From: Capitella teleta
Taxonomy: Eukaryota > Annelida > Polychaeta > Capitellidae
Reading direction: 5' to 3'
Assembly (NCBI GenBank): GCA_000328365.1
Contig: KB309680.1
Span: 16,105 to 80,104 of the forward strand
Length of the DNA stretch: 64,000 nt
Shown in pieces: positions 1-16,534 of this stretch. Both the position numbers and the translations under genes were made by a program. Below the pieces are notes generated by a model. It was not told where the DNA came from and ran no database searches. It worked only from the letters and a program-made list of their open reading frames with translations. Position 1 is the first letter of the stretch. Each line of letters begins with the position of its first letter.

Positions 1-240
1 TAATCCCAAGGGCTCTTTATCGTGCCATAGACAGTAGTACACAGCGCCCGGCCTTGTTACGCAGTTGGGCAGCACTGCTGAGTCACCTAAGAATTACAAT
101 TGTAATTCACAATCATAACGCCCGTGGCCTGATCGGCATGCGAAGAATCAGACTCGGACTAGCGGAGTTGAACCCTATAAGTGTAATGCCCAGAATCAAA
201 TGATATCCTATGGAGTTAAATTTACCTTGCCCAAAGTAAC
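1..240 (-). repeat. tRNA-derived SINE copy, cut by the window edge
   Basis: Read on the minus strand, positions 1-145 match the body of the SINE at 46.2-46.5 kb: the shared blocks include CAGTGCTGCCCAAC, GCGTAACAAGG and GTGTACTACTGTC. A B-box-like word GGTTCAACTCC lies on the minus strand at 164-174, upstream of the shared body, which fits a pol III promoter. The 3' end lies outside the window. The head differs from the other copy, so the two may be subfamilies. Confidence 0.6.
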
Positions 241-352
241 AAATAAAGTTTAACAACATAAAAACAGGATTTAATATAAATTGAAATATAAATGCATTTC
301 TATTTCATTGCAATAAATAGGAGCACCGTGTATTAATGTAATACAGTTCAAC

Positions 353-3566
<3,214 letters not shown>

Positions 3567-5073
3567 GAGGATCAGATGACCACGTGACCACCTTTCTCTC
3601 TAGCAATAAAGTGGAATAGATAAAGGCACAAGTGAGTGAGTGCATTACCACCGGTTATATACGGACAACATAGGGGATGCAATCGTCACATTCGATTCAA
3701 TCAATAAACTGGCCGCGAATGTTTTTATTTTGGATTTTATTATGAATATATGCATTAAAATTTGAATATATCGAGTGTGAGCACGGCTTAGATTTACAGG
3801 CCTTCTCGTTGTATGTATATTTATATAATAATGCTCGACAGACATACTTTATTACATCAAATTCGAGAATAAAAATTTCCTGACCTCATTTTGATTGCAT
3901 AAAAGAGACACGAACACTCGAGTACTCGGTGATTTTAATTCTTCCGCCAAATCGGTTTGATTGACATATTTGCTGCAAGGCAGCGCAAATAGAAACAATT
4001 TAAGGAAACAATTAAACAAAAAATTACAATAACGAATTGAATATACGGCAGTAATAATAGCCCATGATACTAAATTTTTACCTCTGTACTCGAATTTCAA
4101 TGCTACAACTTTCAAATGCTGGTATCTCGGTCGTTATGCAAACGGTTGTCTTGAAAATTGTGTATTATTTATCTAGTATATGCACCGTACGAAATCCAAA
4201 TTTGTAATGAGATTGCTCTAAGATCAATGTAATTGAAACATTTAATTGTCTCACCGATAATTAATATGAATTTTGTATTTTTGCTTCTCACAAGTTGGTA
4301 GAACATATGATTCTGCGAGTCCCAAAGAAATTAATAGGTCAAAGGCCAAAGGTCAAGGTCACACGCGCTTTATGAAAGTTTAAAGTTGGATCTCTTCTAG
4401 CTCAACAAGTATAGAAGAACATTTTTAGCATTATGGGCTAATATCGCTGCCATACATTTCATTAAATATTGTACATTAATAATTTCTTTCAAAATTTTCC
4501 TTGATCACATTTCTGATTGATTTCTTCAAACAAGAAATTGGCATACGACTGAAAACCTGACTGTAACTTATCGATGGTTCTGTATGTTCTAAAGTAAAAA
4601 TTGCAGCTTTGTACATACAATTGCTATGATGAAATTAAGGGTCAAGTTCTATGCAAATGAACGAGACAATCTCCGAACAATAACGCTAGTGAAAATAGCT
4701 GCTACGAATCTAAGCCAAATTTCAGTCATCGAAGATATCTGATCATAAAACTTGAAACTGAACATTGGTCCAAGTACATTAGAAAATCATTGTTTGTGCT
4801 CATAAATATAGTTTATTTGTCTGCATATATTACTACTGAGGTATATCGCTAATGATTAATTAGGTACACCATAAACTGCTCCTGTTATCAGGCAGTGACT
4901 AAGCATCATCACATAAACAATGACTTGTTCCAATTATAATCCAAAATGAACATCTCCAAAAAATTATCTGGTCAGTACTACGCACTATGAACGTACACTT
5001 TTTTCTTCAATGCTATCACATTGACCTGCACTCGTATTTTAAAATTTATAATGGAACACTAAAAGCGCCGTAC
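3567..5073. other. Intergenic, no gene recognised
   Basis: AT-rich DNA upstream of the SLC16 gene; it must hold that gene's promoter, but no clear core element stands out. A cluster of AGGTCA-like words lies at 4336-4361 and is listed separately. Confidence 0.5.
4336..4361 (+). promoter_or_regulatory. Cluster of nuclear-receptor half-sites (DR1, DR1, DR0)
   Basis: AGGTCA (4336), AGGCCA (4343), AGGTCA (4350) and AGGTCA (4356) run in the same direction with spacings of 1, 1 and 0. DR1 spacing is the classical element for RXR heterodimers and HNF4. The site is about 0.8 kb upstream of the SLC16 start codon. Function is inferred from the motif only. Confidence 0.3.
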
Positions 5074-5158
5074 CTTCAATCAGAATGAGAGTGGTGGAGC
5101 TGGCAATCACGTAAGCGCAACCATAAATGGTATAGTGCCCAGTAGGGCCTTTAATCAG
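5074..5158 (-). pseudogene. Possible relic exon of an SLC16-like transporter
   Basis: The minus strand reads a 28-residue stretch containing GPTGHYTIYG and a following hydrophobic run. It resembles the TM11 region of SLC16 proteins, compared with IRDLTGQYLW in the gene at 353-3566. It is bounded by an AG and by a GTACGG donor-like site. A poly-T tract (about 5182-5209) lies just upstream in plus coordinates. No other exons of a second transporter were found nearby, so it may be a duplicated, dying exon. The match is short and could be chance. Confidence 0.35.
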
Positions 5159-8100
5159 CTTATTAAATTGCTTTGATTCTATTTTTTTTTTTTTTTTTTT
5201 TTTTTTTTTGAAGCTGGACCTTGAGAACAGTAACAATGCACTCGCAATCGGCCAGATTCCACTAAAGTTTATAATTTAATAAGCAAGTTCATTAGGCGTT
5301 GTTGAACTTGCAATTTATTGCAAATAATTCTTAGATGGAAAAAAATACCGGGAAGCATTTATTCTGCACTCATTCATGCAAAGACATCAAATAAAAAGTC
5401 AATTATGAAATAGGGAGGGAATTTAAACGCAGAGTGGTGTATGTTCACGAAAACAATATTTGTGAGCTGAATATGATTAGCCCCTGAACAAGCATTAAGG
5501 TATGTCATATTTTGCATGACGATTCAATACAAGCTCTCACTTGTTTCGATTTTATAAGATAAACATTAGTGCTACTGTCACAGCAATAACACTCTCAAAC
5601 AAAACGAGAGCGTTTCATTATTTATTCGTTCAATGAAGCTTATCCATGGTCCGGGGCTCTGTTTGCCACAAAAATGGAAACCTCACGGAATGATGAGTGC
5701 ACTCTATTGATTGAGATGAATCGGCATAAATGTTTATGAAGTTGGAATAAAAATGATAGGAAGAGCAGCATGAAATGTTAGACTATTTCTCTTATCTTGG
5801 TGTGATTTTTACACAGCAATCTGTTTTGTATTACTTTCTCAGAAATGCACAGGGCCATTGAAGAACACTGAAATTATTAGCATGGAGTAAATAAGACTAC
5901 TTTTGGCCCTACCTGTGTGTTTAATGAATTGTGAAACGGTCTGTTGTAATGTAGTTAATTCATGATCAATTAAAATTTAAAGAGGACCTCTGTTAATTTC
6001 GGAACCTTTTTAGATCGATTCTATGGGCTTTTGTGAGTGAAGAGAGACAATTTTTGAAGTATTTGGTCAACTATGAATGATCTTCAAGAAACATTCTAAA
6101 AACGAATTTCTTGCTCAAGCAGAATAGCATGAAACGAGATGAGTGCGAGATCTCTTTTATGAGATCTGCTTAAAGATCTGCTCACTCGACGGCTCCCATT
6201 GTTAACAACAGGAGAATTACTTTTATGCCGTCACGACGGTATGAAATCGAACGCGAGAAGAAAGCGAGATTTTAAACCTCTCAAAATCGATGTATATAGG
6301 AATTAGCCCACAGCAAGCGTATTGTCTAAATATTTGTCAGTCAAAAGGCGTTTTTGTCTTTGGGATGCATCCTTTTTCATCCGTTACAAGTTAAAAACAA
6401 TCAGAGGTTCTCTTTAAAATGCGCGATTTTCGGACCGAAGCAGAAAAATCAGAAACGAGAAGAAAGTGAGACCAGAGATACTACTTTAAAGCATGGATTG
6501 ATCACTTACAGAAAAATCCACTCGAAGTTTGCTAAATTCATAACGCCCCGATTAAAGAGAAAATTTACTTCGGGTCGACATAATTTACATTCAATAACAT
6601 AAGCAATGAACCGCTGATCGTAAATGTGGAACAAAAAACCTTTCATTCTTCTGAACTTCTGATGCGTCCCTATTATCGTGACATGAAAAGTTTAGCAGAC
6701 CATCAGATTCAAACGATGTGAGTGTGGCACTAATTATAAACGTCCATATTTGGTGCTTTAATCATAACTTTCAGAACACTGTCCAAATGAAATATTCAAC
6801 ATCGACATGCAGATAATGAGATACAAGTCTCCGATTCTCACCCCTCAATAAAGTGTTTTGTGCAGATATTTAACTTCTTTCTTGACTCCATGATCAGTGC
6901 CAGTAAGTTTGCTAATCAACAAACTTTCATAAGTTTTCTGACTTCCATTTTTATTAATTATCTTGATCTCAGACCTGGCTGGGGATTTCAAGGATCAGCA
7001 GGCCCTTCATGAATATGACCACTTATAAACTTCAACTTGACCACTATAGAAAAGGGATGAATTGTTAATTGGGACTCTGCCTGCCTAGCACTGCTATCTA
7101 AACATCATCACTCATATGTATGATGATTGAGGAGATTGAATTAAGCCATCTATGCAGAGGTAAGGATCATCTTGTTAATCCTTCACCTTATGAAGTCAGA
7201 TAATCCTGAGGAAAAAGTTTGTTCGTTTTATTTGTCATGATATTACAGAACAAAATTAACATTAATTCAATAATCTGTTTACATTATTGACCCAATGCAT
7301 GAAATGCATTAACAAAATTGTGGCTGATTGGTTATTTAATGAATTTATGATCAAATGATATTTATTCATATTTTATCAACTAAATAAATAGAGTATGAGG
7401 TCATCACACTCTTTCCTATACAACACAAAATTTATAACACCTCAATGCTGTCATAATCATCATACTATTATTCGTGCAAGAGGCAAAAAAAAGTGTCATA
7501 TTTATTGGAATTCATATAGTGATAATTAAGATGTAGAATGCTTGCCTTATAGGAGTATTTGCTCGTGGAATGAAAGGAAATAAATATGCCTTGTGAGTAC
7601 TGGTAAGTATGACATCAAGCGATATACTTTGATGAGCTTCCTTATAATATATCCTTATAATATTCCTTATATTCTTTTCCAGATCATGGGATGCTTAGCA
7701 ATTTTCCTAGGATTGATCGACTGCTCCATTACGATGCAGCATACCTAATCTCATTAATTAATTGCTTCGTGTAATAATTATTTAATTTAATCCAAAATGA
7801 AATGTGATACCTTTTTCAATTGCAGTTACCAGTACAACAAATCCAGAAAAATCCTGCGCTGCAAGTTAGAGTTTGTGGGAACATTGGGTGCCAAAAGAAG
7901 AACAATTACTGAGTCTCAATGCCATCCAACCAAATGAAGAGGAGGAGGTAATTTGTGTACTTACCTTCTTTTTTTTATTATTTTTTTTTCTTTTTATGGA
8001 GGGACACTAGCTATAGATTTTATTATTTTAAAGACTGTTTTTATCTCAGAACTCTCTTCTTTTTCATGAGTATTATGTATATTTTCAACTGTTCTATTAT

Positions 8101-8504
8101 ATTGCAATATTCATGGTGAAATGAAATTTTATGAGTGAGCTGCAACATATGACACAGGAGTTCCTTGGTTTCACTTTGTTCACAATTAATCCATGCGCTC
8201 TTGTGATTTCATAAAACATTGTTGGCCTATTCTTGAATGACTGGGATTTGTGACATTTTGTATTGAAAATTTTAAAAGCCATTCACATTGAATCATTTAA
8301 ATGGCAATTACTTGCTTTGCTTTGCTCTACCAATACGAATAGTGTCAGAAATTATAATTAAAATTTTATTGAAAGGATTAATGATAAAACCAGCTGCAGC
8401 AAAAAAAAAAATAAATAAATAATGATAATTATAGGCTGCAAATGAGAGTTGTTTTAACTTAATGTAGTAAAACCTAAAACCTAATCTCCATTGCATGCAT
8501 CAAT
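5159..8504. other. Intergenic, no gene recognised
   Basis: AT-rich sequence with a poly-T tract at about 5182-5209. No conserved open frame, RNA gene or clear repeat was found. Short open frames here lack family resemblance and splice context. Confidence 0.5.
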
Positions 8505-8735
8505 TAATTAGGTTGCTGTTCTCTTTAAATCGCTATTTGTTGATTCAAAAGTTTCCATTCCTGCAGATGTGAGCTGACTCTTAACGATCTCATCGTACTT
8601 TGGCTCCAAATATTCGCTCAAAAAATCATCAATTACTTCAGCTAAAAGTTTTAGATTCATTTTTGATAATTCCCACTGTGCTGCTAAAAATCTGTCATTG
8701 TGTTGTCGCTGTCGATCTTTACCTGTTCTTCAAGC
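8505..8735 (-). other. Coding-like fragment, unrecognised
   Basis: The minus strand stays open for about 76 codons ending in TAA, with a composition that looks protein-coding: charged and amphipathic, with words such as FLAAQWELSKM, FLSEYLEPKYDE and KSQLTSAG. There is no good start codon at its left end, so it would be an exon or a piece of a mobile element. I do not recognise the family. A candidate acceptor (GATCGACAG) lies near its upstream end. Confidence 0.3.
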
Positions 8736-9794
8736 CGCGATTCTTGATAACCGGAAGAATTTTGTCGCTATGAATCCCGTCACTATCATAACGAACTTCA
8801 GCAACATTATACAAGTGTGCGCGATCAATCCATGCTATAAAGTATCTCTGGTGAGACATAGCCTTCATTGGAATTCCTTAAAGAATTTCTCACTCGCGAT
8901 TTGTTCAGAATTGGCGACTTGCGCTGATGACGTCATGAACATGAAATCGAACTGTAGAATTATTATATATTTTTTAATCTCTCTATTTATGCATAATTAT
9001 ATATACCTGAGGATTTGCCCAAAAGTCGGGTGTGAATGTTTCCTGCAGTGGCCGGTCACATGCGCTGGCGTCATTTGCCTTGGTTATAACAGGACGTGTC
9101 TCCATAATTTATAAGATACCAATGTATATGGCATGCATAATTAGTACATCTTGGAGGGTATGCATATGCAAATCAATTTACAGCGCCTGATTCGATGTCG
9201 GAATGCGATTGTATATCTGACCCTCGACAATGAACAGAAGTTAAATGCAGACAGACCTACCTTTCACCGAGAATTCATTGAAATCCCAACCGAAGCCGAA
9301 TGGAATCCGTTCACTTTATTGCTCATGTACGCCTCAACACACGGAGCTTATCTAGTAATTCTTAGGTCTACATACAGAGGCAGTATCACATGCGAATCGT
9401 CGTGACCGACTTACGACAATAGAATTGAATTCCACCTTTCACCTGGAAGTACTTTTACTCTGTATATAGAAGGCTCTATTGGGCAACATCGTTATCCTAT
9501 AGCATTCATTTAAGGTCATGATCATCCATATGAAACACCCAATGGTATCTAATCAGTAACTTGTTTTTCATCTTTCGTAAAGGCCGTCCTTCGAACTCAC
9601 TAATTATAGGGCCATAATACGGAGGCCTACTTAAACGATGGCACTCTTAGAATGCGTACTGTGCTACGTACATGCATTGTGATCGACAGACTCACATATT
9701 TAACCGTTATCGTTTTTCAACTCATATGCACCTGACCTTGAGCTCATCAGTGGCTCTTCGACCTTCGTAAATACGCCAAACTTCAGCCAGCCTC
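8736..9794. other. Intergenic, no gene recognised
   Basis: Open frames at 8698-9114 and 9151-9405 on the plus strand have no recognisable family, no signal for splicing and mixed composition; I do not support them as genes. Confidence 0.4.
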
Positions 9795-10058
<264 letters not shown>

Positions 10059-11892
10059 TTTTGTTTTAAATTCGGTTCGGTTCCGTTTTGTTTTGTGTTC
10101 TATGATTGTGAAAATGGAAAATAATGTATTTTACAAAGAGGCACATAATTATGATGAAGCTACAATTGCTGAATCGTCAGCCCCAAAGGACCGCTGTTAT
10201 AATCATAAGAGATGGCCTGATGTTTTTATACTTTGAACTTATCTCTGAAGGCCTACTCTATGCATTCAGGCATTTTCCTGTTAAACTATTCTACCTTTAT
10301 AGTTGTTGTAAAAATGAAAAAGTCAGCATTTCCATGTTTCCTTTCTTCAACAAATAAGGAAAAGAATATAAAATGGAAATGAAGTAAAAAAAAAAGCTGT
10401 ATTAAAAGTGAAAATAATCGTAATAATAAATAAGTTGAAACTTACATTAGGCTTCCTCTGAAACAAGAATTTTAACGGGAAGTCTTCTGAGCACTTTTAG
10501 GTTTCGTCCATGGAGCAAATGAGACCACAGAACATAGAATGAGACCTTACCGTATCCGAGCATCTCTTACTCGGATGCGGACGGATCCAGTTTACACCAG
10601 CGCATCGTTCTCGAACTATTTTTGCTTGTTTTAGACGGTTGTTTTGATTGTAGCACTGATCATATGTTCACGCTCATATATTCTCATCTCATCTGAGCTA
10701 ACAACTTAATTATGTTGGAGTTTCAATTATTCTCAAACTGACGTCACATTCTGCCGAGTGCTTTGCGCATGCGCGTGGCTGTTGGCTAAGTTTGAACATC
10801 GTCGTCAGCTGTCTAATTAAGTAATTTTGTTTATAATCTGCATTTTTTCTTCTTGGTTATTAAAACAGCCTGGTGAAGAGCATGCATGAATTGAGCAGGG
10901 GAAAAAAACAAACTAAATTAAAACTCAAAATGTTCTTTAGATTCAGAGAGAATCTCGATAGTCCGGACCGGGCTATACCCCTGGTAGTTTAATATAAAGT
11001 TTAAAAAAAAAAAAAAAAAAAAAAAAACCTGGAAAACCCACAATGTCATACATGTACTCTCGGTTGGCATAGAAAAAGTCACATCTTGGTGTTAGGCTAA
11101 TTAGTGGTGACCAGAAGGCGACTGTTAGCCAAGACTGTGGTGGAAGAGTCTTCCTTGCTGATGGTATATGTATTAGTGTTTACTTCGCTGAACTCGTACT
11201 CTTCTCCAGTCATTATTACCAAGAAAAAAAAAATTCCATGAATCCAATTTGTGAACGCACTTTTTCCAATAATGGAATCAGTTGTATTGAAAGTTTTGAG
11301 ACAGGTTTCCTCCAATTGATGGTTGTCCCATTTTAAATGAAGTTATCTTGCGGTGAGTATGAGAACTTTGCACCGAACCCAGGATTCCTGACCCTCTAAC
11401 AAAAACAGCAAAGGGTATTCGTTTCTAAGGGAAGGAGGCTGTGTTTTTCCTCAAAGATCTAGGCAGAGGCTCTGCAGAGCCACAGCTCCCGACTGTGCTA
11501 CTTAATCAATTTTTGGCAGCTGACATGCAGGTTTGCATTCGATATCATAACGCCAATTTGGATCATGGCTTCAGACAAGAATTCACAACGCACGAAAAGG
11601 TCATAATGCAAATATAATTAAGCGAAGTTTGTTGACACGTTTCTACCAAAAACGTAAGTGCGTTATGATTTTCCAATCCTCCATATTTTAGTGGTTCACC
11701 ATGTCCTGTCCAGCATGGATCATGTACCGTAGTGAATCATTATGTATGTAAGGGCTGCCTCCAAATATAATTATGAGGATGAATTATTGAATTTTATTCA
11801 CATTGAGTAAGGATGAGATACAACCGAGAGACCACATTTCTATATAACCACATGTTATATAGGAAGGATAAATGAGACGCTATTTTCTATTT
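10059..11892. other. Intergenic with a dispersed-repeat copy and poly-A
   Basis: Positions about 10490-10590 share AGGTTTCGTCC, AATGAGACC and TATCCGAGCAT with the repeat at 27.95-28.42 kb, so a short dispersed element lies here. A run of about 23 A is at 11003-11026. The 72-codon minus-strand frame at 11097-11315 has no recognisable family. Confidence 0.45.
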
Positions 11893-12600
11893 TCACTGAT
11901 TGTTTCCTATTTCTGAGGTAGTTTTTAAGAGGTCAAGGGCATTGCCACGAATGCCATAATGTACCAATCTTTTCAATAGGATATTAAAATCTACTGTGTT
12001 AAAGGCCTTTTTGAGATCCAGAAATAGGCCTATTACATGCTGTCGGGAATCTAAAGAAGATATTATATTATCTGTTCTGACAGCTAAGGCCATTTCACTA
12101 TTGATTTTTTTTTTTTTTTTTTTTTTCTTTTGAAATCCATATTGCTGTTGTAAGAATGCATAGATTCTATCATGTAGTAATATTTCCATTAATTTTGAAA
12201 ATGCTGGTAAAACAGAGATCGGCCGATAGTTTTGTACCTCCATGTTATTACCAGCTTTGATGATTGGGGTAATATTAGCAAATTTTAGCTCATCTGATAC
12301 TGTATTATGTTCAAAGATTAGGTTTACTTTGTGAGTTAATGGCCGAGAAATATCATTAGCGATTGGTTTAATTATGTTTGGTTTTAACTTTTCATGTCCT
12401 GCTGAGGCAGTTGTTTTTAATTTATTAATGGCTAATCTAAATTTATTTATTGCTACTAGTGTGAGAAAGAGATAATTTGGATAAGAACCACTTAGGTAGT
12501 CTTCAGGGTTTGAGTCAACGTTGGATATTATTGAGGCAAATTTGAGTCCTACATTTAATAATGTTGTTGGACTACCACAATATTATTTCCAATAATCTAA
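11893..12600 (-). mobile_element. LINE reverse-transcriptase fragment (CR1/L2-like)
   Basis: The minus strand encodes, in order, KPLTHKVNLIFEHN-like and ITPIIKAGNN blocks, then NYRPISVLPAFSKLME, QYGFQ, GLFLDLKKAFNTVDFNILL and VHYGIRG. These are consecutive reverse-transcriptase blocks of non-LTR retrotransposons of the CR1/L2/jockey group. The fragment stops before the catalytic YADD block. An expanded poly-A run (poly-T on plus, about 12107-12126) sits inside the coding part just after QYGFQ. No endonuclease or 3' end is seen, so this is a truncated, dead copy. Exact clade is not assigned. Confidence 0.85.
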
Positions 12601-15071
12601 TTGTGATTTGAATAACATGATTTTTCATTTTATCATTTTCATTTTATTTGTTAAAAGTGGAAGAAAATATAAAATATAAAGATATCATCTTATTGTTATA
12701 ATGTATTTAAACTTTATTTCGACATGCACACTCAGACTGCAAAGAGACGCAAAATCACATTTCTGATCAGCTCGGAAGCCTTTTCGAGACTAAATGTTAC
12801 TATAAATAGCCAATAATGAGCTACCCCCTGTGTCATTATATATATGACAGGGAACCAGTAAATGTGGACAACGGGGTTTAATGGAAATAAGGAACCAAAC
12901 GTATGGGGAAAAATATGATGATGAATTTTGTATAAAAATAAAGCACACTGGTAGATATTCAAATCATATATTTTTAAGATACATGTAAATGATGATGACG
13001 ATGCCGATAACGATGACGACGACATTTTTCAATCGATGTAATGAAGGATCCCCCTTAAAGGCCGAAGCTGGTTCATTTGCCTATTAGGTCAGGGTCAACG
13101 AGGTCAATTAGTGAGTGCGAATTTGATAATTTACTCAATTGAGCGTTCAAATGGTTTTATTTATGAACTGAGGATATGGTTTGTGTATTTTATTATTTAA
13201 TTAGGTGGTAAAATATATTGGGATTAGTTTGTGTAAGATTGAGGCTTGTATTAGCCTACTTATTTTCCAAATCACACATTTTTGCACGTGCACGTCAGAA
13301 AGTGGGCGCGGAATTCATGATCATTTCATGTAACTTCTAGTAAAATATACAGATATATCTACACCTGTATATGAGAATATTGAGACGGCATTTCCATGAG
13401 GGTGTGTGAGGGGTGAGGGTGTGTTTAGACTGTGGGGGAGAAGATGGAGAATGACGTATATAAGTAATATCTACCACATTACTGAGAATGTATGTATGTA
13501 ATAAAGAATAATTACATACATGATGCATTCAGTCATCAACGAATAAATACTCATTTCGAGAAAAACTTGCGTTATGCATAATACATCTCAGCAACAAATC
13601 ACAGCGATCCTTTGATGTCGCCGACGGATTCTGGGATGCGATGGTGATTGGAAAGTTTTATAAACAACTTTAAGGAGACTAATCCAGGCACGTGCACAAT
13701 TAGGCAATCATAGCCTAGATCAGACTGTACACACCCCATTCAACGCTCAAACAATCTTCCCCACTCAATGATGCTATTCATTTGGCTTGGTTTACCTTCA
13801 GTCCACCATGGTGACGTCTCTCAGGGCTACTCCCATCTCACTGCACTCTCTTTTTATCACCTTTCTGTCATAATGCTCCACATGCATCTTTCATCTGTGA
13901 TCTCGGTTCTTTGCTCACTAGGCTCCACTAAATTCCATTTGAACAAAGTAGTCTGAAACTCCCGACTTTCTGGCAAACCTTTTAAAGCGGGGCACGTGCA
14001 TAAAAGAAAAGATTTGCGAGATTCGTTCCATCGATTTCGTTGGCTTCGTTGGGGAGGGTCACATAATTATGCCTGATAGGCCGATGGCGTATCTTACCAT
14101 AATTATAATATTTTTTTTTTTTTTTTTTTTTTTGTTATTCTTATAATATAAAAATTACCATTATACCGCCACGAGAGCCATCCGTAATGGAGATTTGCAA
14201 CCATGCGTAAAGTGTTATGAATTAGGATTACCATGTTTAGTTTGAGTAGCCTCTCATGAACTGTGTTTGGCCTTTTATATCGGGTCAATTTATTGCAAAT
14301 ATTCCAGAAATGCTGCGTTAGTGGTGCCTCCTCGAAGCGCCCATTCTTCGTTCAGCGCAGAGCAGCTTGCATGGTATATATGGCCAAATCAGCGGCTTCA
14401 GATCAACACCGTTATATAATTATACACAAGTACATGTCACATGTAATCGAGTAAATATGCAAAGAATCTTTATTTTTGGAAGTTTAGTACTCGAGAATGA
14501 AATCAATCTAATCACTCATATTCAATTACTTCAGAGGATCACATCTATAGCATAGGATTCCACAATGCGATCACACCTGCATGCCCACAAGACAAAACCG
14601 ACGACCAATCCACGAGAGCATTCAGGTGCTAAGATATGGATGGGTTTATCAGCCCATCAGAACCTTTCATGCAAAACATTATTGTTTAACAACCAGCAGC
14701 ATTTTTGACGAATGTGATCCATAATATAAAATGTTATTATAGCTGTAATATAGGAACGTGAAACTATTAAACAATTATTTCGTACTGTGCAAAACCGGAG
14801 TGGCCCAAAACGAGTTTGCAAATACTTTCCATGCTCAATAATATTGAATATATTTAATATTAATATATATATATAATATTAATATTATATATATAATAAT
14901 ATTTAATAATATAATTATTGATTGCTATTTTTTATGTTGTGTTATTTATCACTAATGGTTTATAGTTGACGAATAATTCTTCAACACACAAAGTGAGCCA
15001 AAAGTGGTCTATCTATTCCATGTTAAAATCAAACTTTTCTATTTGCTAAAATTAGCCAATTATTACGCGGA

Positions 15072-15100
<29 letters not shown>
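12601..15100. other. Intergenic, simple repeats only
   Basis: No gene recognised. It holds a poly-T run at about 14110-14132, a long AT-only near-palindrome at about 14858-14925, a copy of a short dispersed repeat at 14986-15027 and a poly-A/TA tract at about 15071-15101. AGGTCA-like words at 13086-13106 are spaced 0 and 3. Confidence 0.5.
14986..15027 (+). repeat. Short dispersed repeat, copy 1
   Basis: About 42 nt match positions 30492-30533 with only four or five differences (shared words GTCTATCTA and TCCATGTTAAA). A shorter relative on the minus strand lies near 60667. The parent element is not recognised. Confidence 0.6.
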
Positions 15101-15102
<2 letters not shown>

Positions 15103-15104
15103 CT

Positions 15105-16218
15105 ACGTTGCTTCCTAGCACCGTGAATTTCATCGTTGTACCAGGGATTCAGCCCGTCTCCCAACTCTCCCTTTTGTTGGTAATTGCCACTGACTTTTTT
15201 TCATATGTCCGAGCAAAGGCGGTCGGATTCACTCTCTTCAGTGGTCTGCAACTGACCCCCTTCTTTTTCGCTTGGANNNNNNNNNNNNNNNNNNNNNNNN
15301 NNNNNNNNNNNNNNNNNNNNNNNNNNTCCCGAGAATACATATATCGCTCCATTGACTGGAGCAGAGATCAGCAATTAATTCCTCCATTTCTTCTGAAAAC
15401 GTAGCATTGGTGCAATCCTTCGTCTGCGAGGGGGGTGGGCGGTACAGCAGGATCATTTTCAGAGGACGCTTGGTCTTGATTTGGATTCCTACAGTTTAGA
15501 ATGTTCTGTAAGTGTCAATGTTCAGCTTCTCGATGGTGGTACTTTGTGAGATCACAAAATCAACCCCTCCATTTCTTCCTTTGGCAATTGGTCGAGGTAC
15601 ACCGACGAAATGGTATCCTGGCGGACACAGATCACCAATCAACATTGAATCGCCATCCTTCAGCCATGTTTCAGTGAGTGCCATGATTGAAATGGTTCGT
15701 TTTATGATAATATCATGGATCGCTTCCAGCTTATTTGAAACTGATCTTGCATTTAAAAGTGCCATAGTGACGTATTTACCCCCCCCCCCCCCTACACCTG
15801 TTGAGAATTGTACTTTGTGTGAGTCTGTGGCACAGTTTTCATGACCTGCTTCCTATTGACGATTGCAATCCTTTACCTCGTTACCAAGGTATTCACAGAC
15901 ATAGCAGGTTATGGGTTGTCCATATTTTGTAGTTTTTTTGAGAATGGTTCTCCTCACCACAATGCCAGCAGTGGCCTCTTGTGTTTTTTTCTGAATTCCG
16001 TGTAGGAGAAGGTGTTTTGGGGGTCTTATTGAATTGCCTTTTTTGTTTGCCAGTTGACCTCTTTGGTCGTGCTGCCGGTGTGCTTCGTAGCTTCTGGAAT
16101 TTTCTAAACTCGCTCTGTTTTCTTTGTAGTTTTCTTCTTTGATTTGTTCCTCGTTGGATGGTCCTTTGCACTCCCTTTCAACGTGAGATTCATATTTGTC
16201 AATAGTTTTTTGTTCCAC
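15105..16218 (-). mobile_element. LINE fragment: zinc-knuckle ORF1 end plus ORF2 endonuclease
   Basis: Read on the minus strand, about 16218-15850 encodes a lysine/arginine-rich, gag-like ORF1 end with zinc-knuckle-type cysteines (CWHCGEENH and CYVCEYLGN, in two frames). From 15765 the APE-type endonuclease of ORF2 follows: LLNARSVSNKLEAIHD, ALTETWL, GYHFVGVPRP, VLYRPPPS-like and DICILG. After the 50-N gap the linker toward the reverse transcriptase is visible (words RPLKRVNPTAF and VQR.NS). The layout is that of a CR1/L2-like LINE; the reverse transcriptase is missing. Frame changes and the gap show that it is dead. Confidence 0.8.
15277..15326. other. Assembly gap, 50 N
   Basis: Fifty undetermined bases inside the LINE fragment. 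A run of more than ten C at about 15780 lies nearby, so the neighbourhood was probably hard to sequence. Confidence 1.
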
Positions 16219-16534
16219 ACTTGCTCAGGTGGAGGCCATCAACATACAGGTAACAATCATTCACAGATCGATCAAAAAGTTTAAATGACATGTCGTTGTT
16301 GCGAGCTCAACGTTGTTCTGCTTAGCAACGGAGTCTTTGCGAAGAGAAATGATCAGCGAAAGCAGTAGATAGTTGCGTTATTGTTTTCAATGAGATGGAA
16401 AACGCAAGCAGTAAGCGCCCCTTGATAGAAAGAGCAGTAGATTTGGGCTGACATCAACAAATGAATGAAATCAACAGCCAATACATCAACAACAGACTGG
16501 CAATGCGGATGGACAAATAAGATCAAGAAGAAGC

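Noticed and set aside
15853-16218. Gag of an LTR element, because of the zinc-knuckle-like cysteines
   Set aside because: It is followed at once by an APE-type endonuclease of a LINE; no LTRs, protease or integrase are seen, so it is the LINE's ORF1.
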